A DNA stretch of 64,000 bases from Spiractinospora alimapuensis (GTDB lineage Bacteria; Actinomycetota; Actinomycetes; Streptosporangiales; Streptosporangiaceae). Position numbers and translations under genes: made by a program. This document shows, in pieces, positions 51,034 through 60,829 of this stretch. The stretch covers positions 3,224,001 to 3,288,000 of the forward strand of contig NZ_CP072467.1 in assembly GCF_018437505.1 (NCBI RefSeq), read 5' to 3'. Numbering within the stretch: the first letter of the stretch is position 1; the number at the start of each line of letters is the position of its first letter. The notes beneath the pieces were generated by a model. That model saw nothing but the letters and a program-made list of their open reading frames with translations. It did not search any database and had not been told where the DNA came from.

Positions 51034-51184
51034 GGCCCAGGGCCGACCACGACCGCGCGGTCCGGCTCGGGCCGGGCCTCCCTTGGGCCAACGAGGAGCT
51101 CCCCGCGTGTGACCCGCGACTTCGCCAAGCGGAGAAGCCATTCGGTAGTTTTGGCCGGAGTCGCGATCATGGAGGTCAGTACCG

Positions 51185-52660
51185 ATGGTGGAGCCGCTCC
51201 TCCCCAACGATCCGCCACATCTGGGCCCCTACCGGGTCCTGGGGCGACTCGGAGCGGGTGGCCAGGGAGTCGTGTACCTCGCGACCTCGCAGGACGGGAC
51301 CCAGGTCGCCATCAAGACACTCGGCGTGGACACGACGGAGGACCCCACCTTCCTGCAACGGTTCGCCCGCGAGGCGGACGCGGCACGCCAGGTGGCGTCG
51401 TTCTGTACCGCGGCCGTGCTGGACGCCGACCTCACCGCGCGCCCGCCCTACATCGTCAGCGAATACGTGGCCGGGCCCTCGATCGCGGCGGCCGTCCGGA
51501 CCCGTGGGCCGCTCACCGGCGGCGACCTCCACCGGGTGGCGGTCGCCATGGCCACCGCGCTCATGGCGATCCACGAGGCCGGCATCGTCCACCGCGACCT
51601 GAAGCCCGCCAACGTCCTCCTCGGCGACGGTGGGGCACGGGTGATCGACTTCGGCGTCGCCCGGGTCTCCCACGGAACCGGAACGGCGACCAACACCTCG
51701 ATCGGGACACCGGCCTACATGGCGCCGGAACAGATCGCCGGCGACCCGATCACCCCGAAGGCGGACGTGTTCTCCTGGGGTGCCGTCGTCGCCTTCGCCG
51801 CCTCGGGCCGGCAACCCTTCGACGGGGACAGCGTGCCCGCGATCCTGCATCAGGTCCTCAACGGCTCTCCCGACCTGACCGGTGTGCCCGAGTCCCTGCG
51901 TGACCTCGTCTCCGCGGCCCTGAACAAGGACCCGAACCAGCGGCCTTCCTCCACCGACGTCCTCATGACCCTGATCGGCCGCGCTGACCGTCCCGGCACC
52001 CAGGAGGCGGCGACCCAGGTGATGCGAGAAGGAGCTGCCACCGCCGTCGCGCCCATGGCCGGCGCGGCACCGACGGCCGTCCCACCCGGAACCCCACAGC
52101 CCCCGGGGCAGCCGGCCACCTCCGACGACGGACGCCCCCGCGGGCGACGCGGGCCCGTCGTCGCGGCGGCGGCCGGGGGGCTCGTGATCGGGCTCCTTCT
52201 CGGTGGCGTGCTCGGCTGGACGCTCTCACCCTCGGACGCGGGACCGGTAGCCGACGACGCCCAGGCGCAGGACGACCAGACGGACCCGGAACAGAGCGAC
52301 GCCGCGGCCGCCGAGGACACCGAGGCGGACGACCCCGATGACGGTGACACCGACGAGTCACCGGCCGAGGTCCCCCGATTCCCAGCCGAGTACGCCGGCG
52401 ACTGGATCGGGGAGACACCGGGGGTGGAATGGGAGGCGTCGTTCTCGGAGGGCGAGCGCAGCGGAACCGTCGAGTCCGACGACTGTGACTATGACCTGCT
52501 CCTCACTGAGACAACCGACGAAGGTTTCGAAGGCCTGATGGACAGCGACGACACTGGCTGCCATCAGCACACCTTCGATCTCTCGCTAAACAACGAAGTT
52601 CTCACGATGAATCGTGCGGTGGACATGGCGGAGGAGACCATCCAGTTCGAGCGGGACTGA
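51185..52660 (+). CDS. Membrane Ser/Thr protein kinase with acidic extracellular domain
   Basis: 491 residues. The N-terminal Hanks-type kinase has GRLGAGGQGVVYLAT, catalytic Lys in VAIKTL, HRDLKPANVLL, DFGVARV and GTPAYMAPEQ. A Pro/Gly linker follows, then one helix (VVAAAAGGLVIGLLLGGVLG, about residues 325-344), then an acidic Asp/Glu-rich stretch and a small beta-type domain with two Cys (DDCDYDLLL and DTGCHQHTF). This is the transmembrane sensor-kinase layout. It lies between boxB and the CoA synthetase gene and may not be functionally tied to them; the signal is unknown. Confidence 0.92.
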   Translation: MVEPLLPNDPPHLGPYRVLGRLGAGGQGVVYLATSQDGTQVAIKTLGVDTTEDPTFLQRFAREADAARQVASFCTAAVLDADLTARPPYIVSEYVAGPSIAAAVRTRGPLTGGDLHRVAVAMATALMAIHEAGIVHRDLKPANVLLGDGGARVIDFGVARVSHGTGTATNTSIGTPAYMAPEQIAGDPITPKADVFSWGAVVAFAASGRQPFDGDSVPAILHQVLNGSPDLTGVPESLRDLVSAALNKDPNQRPSSTDVLMTLIGRADRPGTQEAATQVMREGAATAVAPMAGAAPTAVPPGTPQPPGQPATSDDGRPRGRRGPVVAAAAGGLVIGLLLGGVLGWTLSPSDAGPVADDAQAQDDQTDPEQSDAAAAEDTEADDPDDGDTDESPAEVPRFPAEYAGDWIGETPGVEWEASFSEGERSGTVESDDCDYDLLLTETTDEGFEGLMDSDDTGCHQHTFDLSLNNEVLTMNRAVDMAEETIQFERD

Positions 52661-52799
52661 CCGCCCGTCCCACACCACGGCACGCGGCGGTCGCCCGACC
52701 GCCACCTGCCGGCGGGTACGCCGACGTCGGTGTGATACAACGCACGACAACGAGCCGCTCCACGCGCCGAGCGGCCAACGGACTGTGGGAGGCCGCGGA

Positions 52800-54686
52800 A
52801 TGGGCACGTACGCGAGCGTCTACGAGCGCAGCCTGTCCGACCCCGAGGGGTTCTGGTTGGAGGCCGCCAGAAGCGTCGACTGGGAGCGGGCGCCCACGCG
52901 GGCCCTGGACGACAGCGCGCCACCGTTCTACCGGTGGTTCCCCGACGGGGAGCTCAACACCTGCTACAACGCGCTGGACCGTCACGTGGTCGCCGGCCGC
53001 GCCGACCAGACCGCGCTCATCTGGGACTCCGCGATGACGGGACAGGTACAGCGCTGGACCTACGCGCAGCTCCTCGAGCGCGTCGCGGCGTTCGCCGGGG
53101 CTCTGCGCCAGCGTGGCGTGAGCACGGGGGACCGGGTCATCATCTACATGCCGATGATTCCCGAGGCGGCGATGGCCATGCTGGCCTGCGCGCGGATCGG
53201 CGCGGTGCACTCCGTGGTGTTCGGCGGGTTCTCCCCCAAGGAACTCGCCGCCCGGATCGACGACGCCACCCCCACCGCGATCGTGGCCGCCTCCTGCGGA
53301 CTCGAGCCGTCCCGGACCGTCGTCTATCAGCCGATCATCGACGAGGCACTGAACCTCAGCGAGCACGACGTCGACACCGTCTTCATGCTGCAGCGCGAGC
53401 GGCATCCGGCGGAGCTCGGTGGCCGGTACGTGGACTTCAAGGCGGCGCTGCGCGACGCCTACCCGGCGGAGTGCGTGGCGGTCCAGGCCACCGACCCGCT
53501 CTACATCCTCTACACCTCGGGGACGACCGGCCGCCCCAAGGGGGTGGTGCGGGACAACGGAGGGCACGCCGTCGCCCTGCACTGGTCCATGGGCAACATC
53601 TACGACATCCACGCCGGTGACGTCTTCTGGACCGCCTCGGACGTGGGATGGGTCGTCGGACACTCCTACATCGTGTACGCGCCGCTGTTCGTGGGCGCGA
53701 CGACGGTGATGTACGAGGGCAAGCCGATCGGCACCCCGGACGCGGGCGCGTTCTGGAGAGTCATCGCCGACCACGGCGTGAAGGCCCTGTTCACCGCGCC
53801 GACCGCCTTCCGCGCGATCAAGCGGATGGACCCACGCGCCGAACTGCTCGCCGAACACGACGTCAGCACTCTACGGACGCTGTTCCTCGCCGGCGAGCGG
53901 CTCGACCCCGAGACCTACGCGTGGGCCAACGACATCCTCGGCATCCCGGTGATCGACCACTGGTGGCAGACGGAGACCGGGTGGCCGATCTGCGCGAACC
54001 TGCGGGGCCTGGACCCGATGCCACCGAAACCGGGTTCGCCGACGGTTCCGGTGCCCGGCTTCGACCTCCGAGTGCTGGACTCCTCCGGCGCACCGACGCC
54101 GCCCGGACGTGACGGCGCGCTGTGCCTCCGCCTGCCGATGCCTCCTGGCACCCTGCCGACGTTGTGGGGCGACGACGAGCGGTACCGGGAGTCCTACCTC
54201 TCCCGCTTCCCCGGCCACTACCTCACCGGCGACAGCGGGTTCGTCGACGACGACGGGTACGTCTTCGTGATGGGGCGGACCGACGACGTCATCAACGTCG
54301 CGGGGCACCGCCTGTCGACCGGCTCCATCGAGGCCGTGCTCGCCGCGCATCCGGCGGTCGCCGAGTGCGCGGTGATCGGTGTGCACGACGCCGTGAAGGG
54401 GCAGCTCCCCCACGGGCTGGTGGTGCTCAAGGCGGGCACCACCGTGGACCACGGAACCCTGCGGGCCGATCTGGTCGCCGCGGTGCGCGACCAGATCGGC
54501 CCGGTCGCGGCGTTCCGCGACGTCCACGTGGTCGACGGCCTGCCCAAGACCCGCTCCGGGAAGATCCTGCGCAGGTCCATGCGCGAAATCGCCGACCGAG
54601 GCGACACCGTCGTCCCCTCCACCATCGAAGACCCCACCGTCCTGGACGCACTTCGACCCACTCTGCGCGGCGAACAGGAGAAGTAG
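52800..54686 (+). CDS. prpE: Propionyl-CoA/acetyl-CoA synthetase-like acyl-CoA ligase (PrpE-like)
   Basis: 628 residues from the ATG at 52800 (GGGAGG seven bases upstream). ANL-superfamily motifs: YILYTSGTTGRPKGVVRDNG (A3), WWQTETGWPICANLR (A5) and MGRTDDVINVAGHRLSTGSI (A8), with the catalytic Lys in LPKTRSGKILRRSM. LNTCYNALDRHVVAGRADQT and ASCGLEPSRTVVYQPIIDEA are the PrpE-type phrases that separate it from benzoate-CoA ligases. It probably activates propionate or another short acid. Proximity to the box genes could suggest otherwise, but the sequence favours PrpE. Confidence 0.85.
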   Translation: MGTYASVYERSLSDPEGFWLEAARSVDWERAPTRALDDSAPPFYRWFPDGELNTCYNALDRHVVAGRADQTALIWDSAMTGQVQRWTYAQLLERVAAFAGALRQRGVSTGDRVIIYMPMIPEAAMAMLACARIGAVHSVVFGGFSPKELAARIDDATPTAIVAASCGLEPSRTVVYQPIIDEALNLSEHDVDTVFMLQRERHPAELGGRYVDFKAALRDAYPAECVAVQATDPLYILYTSGTTGRPKGVVRDNGGHAVALHWSMGNIYDIHAGDVFWTASDVGWVVGHSYIVYAPLFVGATTVMYEGKPIGTPDAGAFWRVIADHGVKALFTAPTAFRAIKRMDPRAELLAEHDVSTLRTLFLAGERLDPETYAWANDILGIPVIDHWWQTETGWPICANLRGLDPMPPKPGSPTVPVPGFDLRVLDSSGAPTPPGRDGALCLRLPMPPGTLPTLWGDDERYRESYLSRFPGHYLTGDSGFVDDDGYVFVMGRTDDVINVAGHRLSTGSIEAVLAAHPAVAECAVIGVHDAVKGQLPHGLVVLKAGTTVDHGTLRADLVAAVRDQIGPVAAFRDVHVVDGLPKTRSGKILRRSMREIADRGDTVVPSTIEDPTVLDALRPTLRGEQEK

Positions 54687-54909
54687 TCCTACTGGGCCTC
54701 GTCCTCTCACCGTTCGGCGGTCCACCCGCTGATGCTTTGTCGTGTGGCGTGACCGGCCGGGCTCGCCGGCGGAAACCACACAGTGAAGGATGTGGGGTGG
54801 GGCGCACGACCGCACGCGTGATCCAATCCCGTCCGCCCGAGATGATCATGCCCGCGGGACCGTATCGGGGTCACCTCATGTGGGCACCGGCCCCACCCCC
54901 GTACCTCCC

Positions 54910-56103
54910 CTATGTAGGGAGGAGCTCGTAGCGCGGAAGGTCGATGTTGGTCGCCTGGTCGTCGGTGAAGCGCATCAGGAACCAGCGCAGGGGGCGGAGG
55001 TTGAACATCGCGTCGCGCGCCCGGATGGCGGTCCAGCTCGATGGGGCCAGGAAACGCCCCGCGTTGCCCTTACGTGCCACCGCTCCGTAGGGGTGCATGA
55101 GGGCGTCGTACCGGGCGAAGGCGGCCCGGTGGTCCCCGGCGGCGGCCAGTTCACCGGCCAGCACGTAGGCGCCGACGATCGACAGTCCGGAGCCGAAGCC
55201 GCCCAAGGTGTTGCCATACGCCGCGTCCCCCAGCAGGACCACGCGTCCTCGGGTGTAGGAGTCCATTTCCACCCGGCTGATCGAGTCCAGGTACACGTCC
55301 GCGGAGTCGGGAAGTTCCCTCAGGTACTCCCCCACCGTCCAACCCATCCCCTCGTAGGCACGAATGAGCTCCCGCCGCTGGACCGCGGGATCCGTTGGGG
55401 CCCAGCCCGGGCGCTCAGGATCCAGTGGGGGAGAGGCGAACACGAAGAACGCTGGGGCCTTGGCGCCGTCGAGGCTCGCCATCCGTCCCGGTTCGTTGTA
55501 CATCAGGCCGAGCGTTCGCTCACCGGGTGTTCTGGCGGGTCGGCTGCCAGGCGCCGGGTCGACCAACGCGTAGTAGTGATCCAGAAAGCGCACGAAGCGC
55601 TCCTCAGGGCCGAAGGCCAGCCGTCGCACGTTGGAGTGGATGCCGTCCGTGCCTACGACGATGTCGTACCGGCCCGAGCTGCCGCTGTCGAACGTGACGT
55701 CGACCCCGGCGTCGTCCTCGTCCATGGTGGCGATGGAGTCACTGAAGAGATAGTGGGCGTGGTCCCGGGACGCCTCGTAGAGCGCCTGGGTGAGATCCCC
55801 ACGATGGATCTCGAGGTCCCCTCCGGTGAACTCGGCGGGGATCAGCGCGCGCTGGTGGCCGGATCCGTCCACGACGCCGAGGTCACTGCCGCCGGTGGCG
55901 AGTTCGCGCAGGGCGTCGAGCAGCCCCATGCGCTCGATGACCGCCATCTGGTCCGCGCCCTTGAAGTCGACCGCCTGGCCGCCGGGGCGCGGCGCCGGTG
56001 CCTTCTCCACCACGGTGACCGTGTGCCCGAGGCGACCGAGCCACATGGCGAGGGCCGGACCGGCGATGCCGGCTCCGGAGATCAGAACGTGCATGGTGGG
56101 CAT
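54910..56103 (-). CDS. FAD-dependent monooxygenase, third copy of the divergent pair type
   Basis: 397 residues from the ATG at 56103; an ATG at 56094 is the alternative. MHVLISGAGIAGPALAMWLG is the FAD site, VVGTDGIHSNVRRLAFGPEE the DG motif and LLGDAAYGNTLGGFGSGLSI the GD motif. The loop with GFGSG replaces the GQGTS form of the other two. TetX-like class A hydroxylases have this plan. A TetR gene diverges at 56251 with an inverted repeat in between. A weak hairpin (CCTCCC/GGGAGG, 54904-54922) overlaps its 3' end. Confidence 0.87.
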   Translation of the reverse strand: MPTMHVLISGAGIAGPALAMWLGRLGHTVTVVEKAPAPRPGGQAVDFKGADQMAVIERMGLLDALRELATGGSDLGVVDGSGHQRALIPAEFTGGDLEIHRGDLTQALYEASRDHAHYLFSDSIATMDEDDAGVDVTFDSGSSGRYDIVVGTDGIHSNVRRLAFGPEERFVRFLDHYYALVDPAPGSRPARTPGERTLGLMYNEPGRMASLDGAKAPAFFVFASPPLDPERPGWAPTDPAVQRRELIRAYEGMGWTVGEYLRELPDSADVYLDSISRVEMDSYTRGRVVLLGDAAYGNTLGGFGSGLSIVGAYVLAGELAAAGDHRAAFARYDALMHPYGAVARKGNAGRFLAPSSWTAIRARDAMFNLRPLRWFLMRFTDDQATNIDLPRYELLPT

Positions 56104-56149
56104 GGGATCCCCATCTCTCCCCCTGTGTCCGATCACGAACACGCGGCAT

Positions 56150-56176
56150 TAATTGCGTCCATTGGACGCTAATTAG
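56150..56176. promoter_or_regulatory. TetR operator between FAD monooxygenase and TetR gene
   Basis: GCGTCC-att-GGACGC at 56155-56169 is flanked by TAATT on the left (56150-56154) and TAATTA on the right (56170-56175). The symmetric AT/GC pattern lies midway between the two start codons, as expected for a TetR operator. Confidence 0.65.
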
Positions 56177-56250
56177 CGTATGGGCGACGCAGTAAACTCG
56201 CAAGTGCCCAGGCAGGCCGCTGTGGCGAGACCACGGGGGAAAGGGAGCAC

Positions 56251-56967
56251 GTGTCCGACACCACCGAACCCCCCGTCGAACACCGCGTCGCCGCGACCCT
56301 GTGGGGTGATCCACCCGCCAGGCGTCGTGGACCCAAACCCCGTCTCAGTCGGGACTCCGTCGTCGCCGCCGCGATCGGTGTCGCCGACGGCGAGGGACTG
56401 GCGTCGCTGTCGATGCAACGTGTCGCCGACGAGCTCGGATGCGCGAAGATGGCGATCTATCGGCATGTTCCGGGCCGGGATGAGCTGCTCGCCCTGATGG
56501 TGGATTCCGTCTTCGGTCCGCCGCCCGAGCTCACCGACACGTCGTGGCGGGACGGCCTCCGTCACTGGGCCCTCGGCGTGCGGGAGGTGTTCCGGCGCCA
56601 CCCGTGGAGCCTGGACGGCGCCGCGGGGGGCCGGGTGATGGGACCGAACGAGTTGGCGTGGCTGGAGGCCGGCCTCGCTGTGTTCCGTGCCACCGGGACC
56701 CCACGGGCCGAACGCCTGGACGCGGTCGTGCTCGTGTTGAACCACATACGCGGACTCGTCCACCAGGGCCGAACCGGCCCGTCCGAGGCGTCGATGGTCG
56801 CGGCGACAGCGGACGTCCTGGGCAGCCACGGGGACCGATTCCCGGAAGTCGCCGCGGCCTTCTCCGCGGACCCCGGGGAGGTCGGCGCCCGCGACAACGC
56901 CCTGGAGTTCGGCCTGGAGCGCATCTTCGACGGCCTCGACCTGTGGGTACGGTCGGCGGGCCGGTGA
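56251..56967 (+). CDS. TetR family transcriptional regulator (TetR/tetracycline-type subgroup)
   Basis: 238 residues from a GTG. The helix-turn-helix is LSRDSVVAAAIGVADGEGLA, LSMQRVADELGCAKMAIYRH and VPGRDELLALMVD. The MAIYRHV/P-RDELL pattern and the C-terminal AFSADPGEV segment resemble the TetR_C subgroup, whose members often respond to drugs or aromatic compounds. It diverges from the FAD monooxygenase at 54910. Confidence 0.9.
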   Translation: MSDTTEPPVEHRVAATLWGDPPARRRGPKPRLSRDSVVAAAIGVADGEGLASLSMQRVADELGCAKMAIYRHVPGRDELLALMVDSVFGPPPELTDTSWRDGLRHWALGVREVFRRHPWSLDGAAGGRVMGPNELAWLEAGLAVFRATGTPRAERLDAVVLVLNHIRGLVHQGRTGPSEASMVAATADVLGSHGDRFPEVAAAFSADPGEVGARDNALEFGLERIFDGLDLWVRSAGR

Positions 56968-57234
56968 GGCGCTCCGCGCGTCACCGCATCGACCGCCCCT
57001 GCGGCCACAGAGGTTTACACCAACCGTGTGGAAATCGTCGACGGGAATACTGGTGTGGCGATAGTGTTACATCAGCTGGTCGTAGTTTCTGTTTTAGTGT
57101 TGACCTTGTGTTTGACGCTCGCGGACTTACGTGAGCGGTCTGTCCGCCAGGCATGGTGGGACGCACCGCAACTCGTGCGATCAGGGGCCCGCACCCGCGG
57201 GTCTGCTTCACCATCGACCTGTCAGGAGACAGAC

Positions 57235-57438
57235 ATGGCTCAGGGAACCGTCAAGTGGTTCAACGGCGAAAAGGGCTTCGGCTTCATCAGCCGCGACGAG
57301 GGCGGCCCGGACGTCTTCGTGCACTACAGCAACATCGTGGGCACCGGCTTCCGTAACCTTGAGGAGAACCAGCGCGTCGAGTTCGACGTCGCGCAGGGCC
57401 CCAAGGGTCCGCAGGCCGAGCAGGTCCGCGGCCTGTAA
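57235..57438 (+). CDS. cspA: Cold shock protein, CspA family
   Basis: 67 residues, the exact family size. The RNA-binding motifs KGFGFI (RNP1) and VFVHYS (RNP2) are intact in [20 protein letters not shown]. The protein binds single-stranded RNA as a chaperone. AGGAGACAG precedes the ATG. A long 5' leader (about 57000-57234), AT-richer in its first half, precedes it and fits the post-transcriptional control usual for such genes. No promoter in it could be assigned with confidence. Confidence 0.96.
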   Translation: MAQGTVKWFNGEKGFGFISRDEGGPDVFVHYSNIVGTGFRNLEENQRVEFDVAQGPKGPQAEQVRGL

Positions 57439-57474
57439 GTCCTTGCCGGACTGGCCCGTCAGGGCCGGTCCCCT

Positions 57475-57530
57475 GTGAGCCCCCGGCTCACACCTCCGGT
57501 TGTAGGCCGCCATCCCCGTGGGTGGCGGCC
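57475..57530 (+). terminator. Tandem hairpin terminator after cspA
   Basis: GTGAGCC (57475-57481) pairs with GGCTCAC (57485-57491). A second stem, GGCCGCCA (57505-57512) with TGGCGGCC (57523-57530), follows and is extended by inner C-G pairs. Only a weak T-tract follows. Two consecutive stems right after a highly expressed gene support termination. Confidence 0.65.
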
Positions 57531-57630
57531 CTTCGCATGTCCGGGGCACGGGCGAGTCTGATTGGCGCCCTCCGCGGGAACTGGTGGAATGAACCACGTC
57601 CACCGAGCGGCAGACCCGAGGGGGCCCACC

Positions 57631-58119
57631 GTGCGAGTCCAACCACAGTCCCCTGTCGCGCGCCGACTGTTCCGCGCCCCGGTGTGGATCTACCGGCTGG
57701 GCCTCGGCGGCCTGCTGGGGCGAAACTTCGTGCTCCTCACCACGCGTGGCCGCGTCACCGGCCGCCCGCGGCAGGTAGTGCTCGAGGTCGTCGCCCGTGA
57801 CGAGGAGACCGGCGGGTACCGCGTCGTGTCCGGGTTCGGCGCGCGCTCCCAGTGGTTCCGCAACATCCAGGCCGATCCTCGGGTCCTGTTCGAGGTCGGC
57901 TGGCGCCGGTACCGCGGCACAGCGACCGTGCTCCCGCCGGAGGAGTCGGGCAAGGCCCTGTCCCACTACCTCCAACACAGGTACGGCCGCCTCGGGCCCC
58001 CGATGCTTCGCGTTCTCGGCCACCCGGTGGACGGCTCCCCCGAGGAGTACGAACGTGTGGGCTCCGACCCGAACAACGGCATCCCGGTGATCGCGCTACG
58101 CCCCAGCCCACAGCGATAG
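57631..58119 (+). CDS. Deazaflavin (F420)-dependent nitroreductase-family protein
   Basis: 162 residues from GTG 57631 with GAGGGGG upstream. It resembles the Ddn-like family: RNFVLLTTRGRVTGRPRQVV (F420/phosphate-binding loop) and YRVVSGFGARSQWFRNIQAD (FGA-xxx-WFRN signature). Members use F420H2 to reduce quinones or nitro compounds. No operon partner is near. Confidence 0.88.
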   Translation: MRVQPQSPVARRLFRAPVWIYRLGLGGLLGRNFVLLTTRGRVTGRPRQVVLEVVARDEETGGYRVVSGFGARSQWFRNIQADPRVLFEVGWRRYRGTATVLPPEESGKALSHYLQHRYGRLGPPMLRVLGHPVDGSPEEYERVGSDPNNGIPVIALRPSPQR

Positions 58120-58186
58120 CGGGACTGGGGGAACGACCAGTCCTCGCCCACACCAGGTGTGGGCCGACACCTCCGGGAGGACGCTC

Positions 58187-58648
58187 CTAGGCGGACGTGT
58201 CCGTCTCGCCGTCCGCTCCGGCGTTGGTCAGGATGACGGTCTCCGAGGTGAGCGTCCGGTGCACGGGGCACTTCTCGGCGATCTGCAGCAGGGTACGGCG
58301 CTGCTTCTCGTCCAGGTCCCCCTCGAGGCGCACCTCGCGTTCGATGCGGTCCACCATCGCGTCCTCGGTCTCGCACTCGGCGCAGTCCCGGGAGTGGATC
58401 CGTTCGTGGGTCAGGCTCACCGACACTGACTCGAGTGGCCAGCCGCGGCGCTCGGCGAACATGCGCACGGTCATCGACGTGCAGGCGCCCAGACTAGCCA
58501 ACAGCAGGTCGTAGGGGTTCGGTCCGCTGTCCGCTCCGGTCGGTTCCGGTTCGTCGGCGAGAAACGTGTGTCCCCCAACGGTGATGCTCTGGCCGTAGGG
58601 GCCTTGACCGCTCTCGGTGACCGTGACCACGTTCTTCTGATCCGCCAT
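58187..58648 (-). CDS. OsmC family peroxiredoxin-like protein
   Basis: 153 residues from an ATG with AAGGA upstream. The two redox Cys are in LLLASLGACTSMTVRMFAER and LLQIAEKCPVHRTL, the standard OsmC/Ohr positions. DAMVDRIEREVRLEGDLDEK lies between them. The family reduces organic hydroperoxides in the cytoplasm. Two further Cys (SRDCAECETE) lie in the middle and are of unknown use. Confidence 0.92.
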   Translation of the reverse strand: MADQKNVVTVTESGQGPYGQSITVGGHTFLADEPEPTGADSGPNPYDLLLASLGACTSMTVRMFAERRGWPLESVSVSLTHERIHSRDCAECETEDAMVDRIEREVRLEGDLDEKQRRTLLQIAEKCPVHRTLTSETVILTNAGADGETDTSA

Positions 58649-58866
58649 CGTCCCGTCCTTCCGACTGACACGGTGTTCGCCCCGCGGGGCCTCCGCTCCA
58701 TCTTCCGTCACATGTGACCGGGCGTTGACACTCCCACCGGATGCGGCGTCATCGGCGTCCGGCTCCGTGTGGCATCGCCCCGACACCTGTTCGTACATAG
58801 GATCGGAAGTTGACACCGTGCCACGCGGGCGGCGGTGGTGGGAAGACCCACCAGGGAGGGGCGTTG

Positions 58867-59937
58867 ATGGTCCGGCACGAGGAGATCGCGCTGCTGCGGA
58901 TGGTGGCGCATCGGATCGCGGGACCGGGCGAGGCCGACGTCGTCGCGGCGGCACGTCTGATGACGGCGACGCAGGGACAGCACCTTCCCGGCGCGCTCAC
59001 CTCCCTCGCGCTGCGCGCGCGAGACGCGACCAAGGCCGACGTGGTCTCCGCGTTGGACCACGGCCGGCTCGTCAGGTCGTGGCCGATGCGTGGAACCCTG
59101 CACATCGTGGCGGCGGAGGACCTCCGGTGGCTGCTGAGCCTCCTCGCCGAACGCGTGCTCGCCCAGATGGCCCGGCGACGACAACAGTTGGGGCTCGACG
59201 AGGCGACCCTGGCTCGCGCCCGCGCCAGTACCCAAGCGGCGCTACGGGGTGGCCACGGCCTGCTCCGCAAGGACCTTATCGCCGTGTGGGAAGACGAGGG
59301 TCTGGCCCCCGCCGGCGGGCGCGGCTACCACATGCTGGCGAACCTCAGCCTGAACGGTGTGGTCTGCCACGGCCCCAGCGACGGCGATGACCAGCGGATC
59401 GTGCTGATGGACGAGTGGATCCCGACCGGGCCGATCCCCGACCGGGAGGAGACACTGGCCTGGTTGGCGGAACGGTACTTCCACGGCCACGGCCCGGCGA
59501 CCGAGACCGACTTCGCGCGCTGGGCCGGTCTGCCCCTGCGCGACGTCCGCGTCGGCATCGCCGCTGTCGGGGACCGACTGGAGTCCATCACCGGCCCCGA
59601 GGCGGGGAGCCCCCGATACCTGATGGCCCCGGACACCGCGGAGCGACTGGAGCGACACCGCGCGGAGGCCCGCGGAGTGTTCCTGTTGCCGGGGTTCGAC
59701 GAGTACATCCTGGGCTACGCCGATCGGGACGCCGTGCTGCCGCCAGAGTTCGCCGCGCGCATCGTTCCCGGCAACAACGGCGTCTTCCGACCGACCGTGG
59801 TGGCCGCCGGGCGGGTCGTGGGGACATGGCGGTTTCCCACCCGTCAGAAGCGCTCCCTGGAGGCCGAACCGTTCACCGCGTTCGCGCCCGAGGTGAGCGC
59901 GCGGCTGCCGGACGCCTACGCCACGTTGCCGGTGTGA
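58867..59937 (+). CDS. Winged-helix DNA-binding domain protein (AlkZ/YcaQ-like DNA glycosylase family)
   Basis: 356 residues from the ATG at 58867 (GGGAGGGG upstream). The HTH_42 layout is apparent: AARLMTATQGQHLPGALTSL (a QxQ motif like the catalytic QxD/QxQ of AlkZ), RSWPMRGTLHIVAAEDLRWL and GPATETDFARWAGLPLRDVR, ending VFRPTVVAAGRVVGTWRF. The family includes glycosylases that remove bulky or crosslinked bases; actinobacterial paralogs also occur near antibiotic genes. Glycosylase activity here is inferred. Confidence 0.75.
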   Translation: MVRHEEIALLRMVAHRIAGPGEADVVAAARLMTATQGQHLPGALTSLALRARDATKADVVSALDHGRLVRSWPMRGTLHIVAAEDLRWLLSLLAERVLAQMARRRQQLGLDEATLARARASTQAALRGGHGLLRKDLIAVWEDEGLAPAGGRGYHMLANLSLNGVVCHGPSDGDDQRIVLMDEWIPTGPIPDREETLAWLAERYFHGHGPATETDFARWAGLPLRDVRVGIAAVGDRLESITGPEAGSPRYLMAPDTAERLERHRAEARGVFLLPGFDEYILGYADRDAVLPPEFAARIVPGNNGVFRPTVVAAGRVVGTWRFPTRQKRSLEAEPFTAFAPEVSARLPDAYATLPV

Positions 59938-60032
59938 CGACCCGCTCCGGCCGCGACACGCGTACGGATCCGGGCATCCGGTCCGCTCCCTCTCCGCGCT
60001 GGCAGGATCGGGGCGGTCGGGGGGTGGCGACT

Positions 60033-60758
60033 GTGGAAGGCCATCGTGGGTGGGGTCCGCACAAGGAACCACAGAACGAGAGCATCAGCACCAGGCTGAA
60101 CTGGTTGCGCGCGGGTGTGCTCGGCGGCAATGACGGCATCGTCTCCACGGCGGCCCTGGTCCTGGGGGTGGCCGGTGCGACCACGTCCAGTCAGGCCATT
60201 CTGATCGCGGGGATCGCCGGGATGTCGTCGGGAGCGCTGTCGATGGCGGCGGGGGAGTACGTGTCGGTCAGTACCCAACGGGACACCGAGCAGGCGGCCC
60301 TCGCCTACGAACGACGGGAGCTCGCCGAGACACCCGAGGAGGAGCTGGACGAACTGGCGCACATGTACGAGCAGCGAGGCCTGACTACGGACCTCGCCCG
60401 TCAGGTCGCCGAGCAGCTCACCGCGAAGGACGCCCTGCGCGCCCACGCCGAGGTCGAGCTCAGACTGGACGCCGGGGAACTCACCAACCCGTGGCTGGCC
60501 GCGGTCACCAGCCTGGTCGCCTTCGCCCTGGGCGCCGCGATCCCCCTCTTGGCGATCACCCTCGCGCCCGTCGACGCGCGCGTGATCGCAACCTTCCTGG
60601 CAGTGGTGTGCGCGGTGGCCGCGACCGGGGCTCTTGGCGCAAGGCTGGGCAACGCCCGTCCGCTCCGTGCCGGCCTGCGCAGCGTCATGGGTGGGGCCGT
60701 GGCCATGGCCGCCACCTACGGGATCGGCAGCCTCGTGGGCCAGACCGCGGGCCTGTGA
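60033..60758 (+). CDS. VIT/CCC1-family divalent metal transporter
   Basis: 241 residues from GTG 60033 (a GTG at 60024 is the alternative). It has the family's LNWLRAGVLGGNDGIVSTAA, then AGIAGMSSGALSMAAGEYVS, a cytoplasmic Glu-rich helical domain (RRELAETPEEELDELAHMYE and AHAEVELRLDAGELTNPWLA) and three C-terminal helices. The proteins export or store Fe2+/Mn2+. It is preceded by the AlkZ-like gene and followed by a pyridoxamine-oxidase-fold gene. Confidence 0.9.
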   Translation: MEGHRGWGPHKEPQNESISTRLNWLRAGVLGGNDGIVSTAALVLGVAGATTSSQAILIAGIAGMSSGALSMAAGEYVSVSTQRDTEQAALAYERRELAETPEEELDELAHMYEQRGLTTDLARQVAEQLTAKDALRAHAEVELRLDAGELTNPWLAAVTSLVAFALGAAIPLLAITLAPVDARVIATFLAVVCAVAATGALGARLGNARPLRAGLRSVMGGAVAMAATYGIGSLVGQTAGL

Positions 60759-60829
60759 GGTGGGACTCCGGCACACCGAGCGCACCGTGATGCACGATTG
60801 GTGACGGTGGCGAACGATAACGTTGCGCC

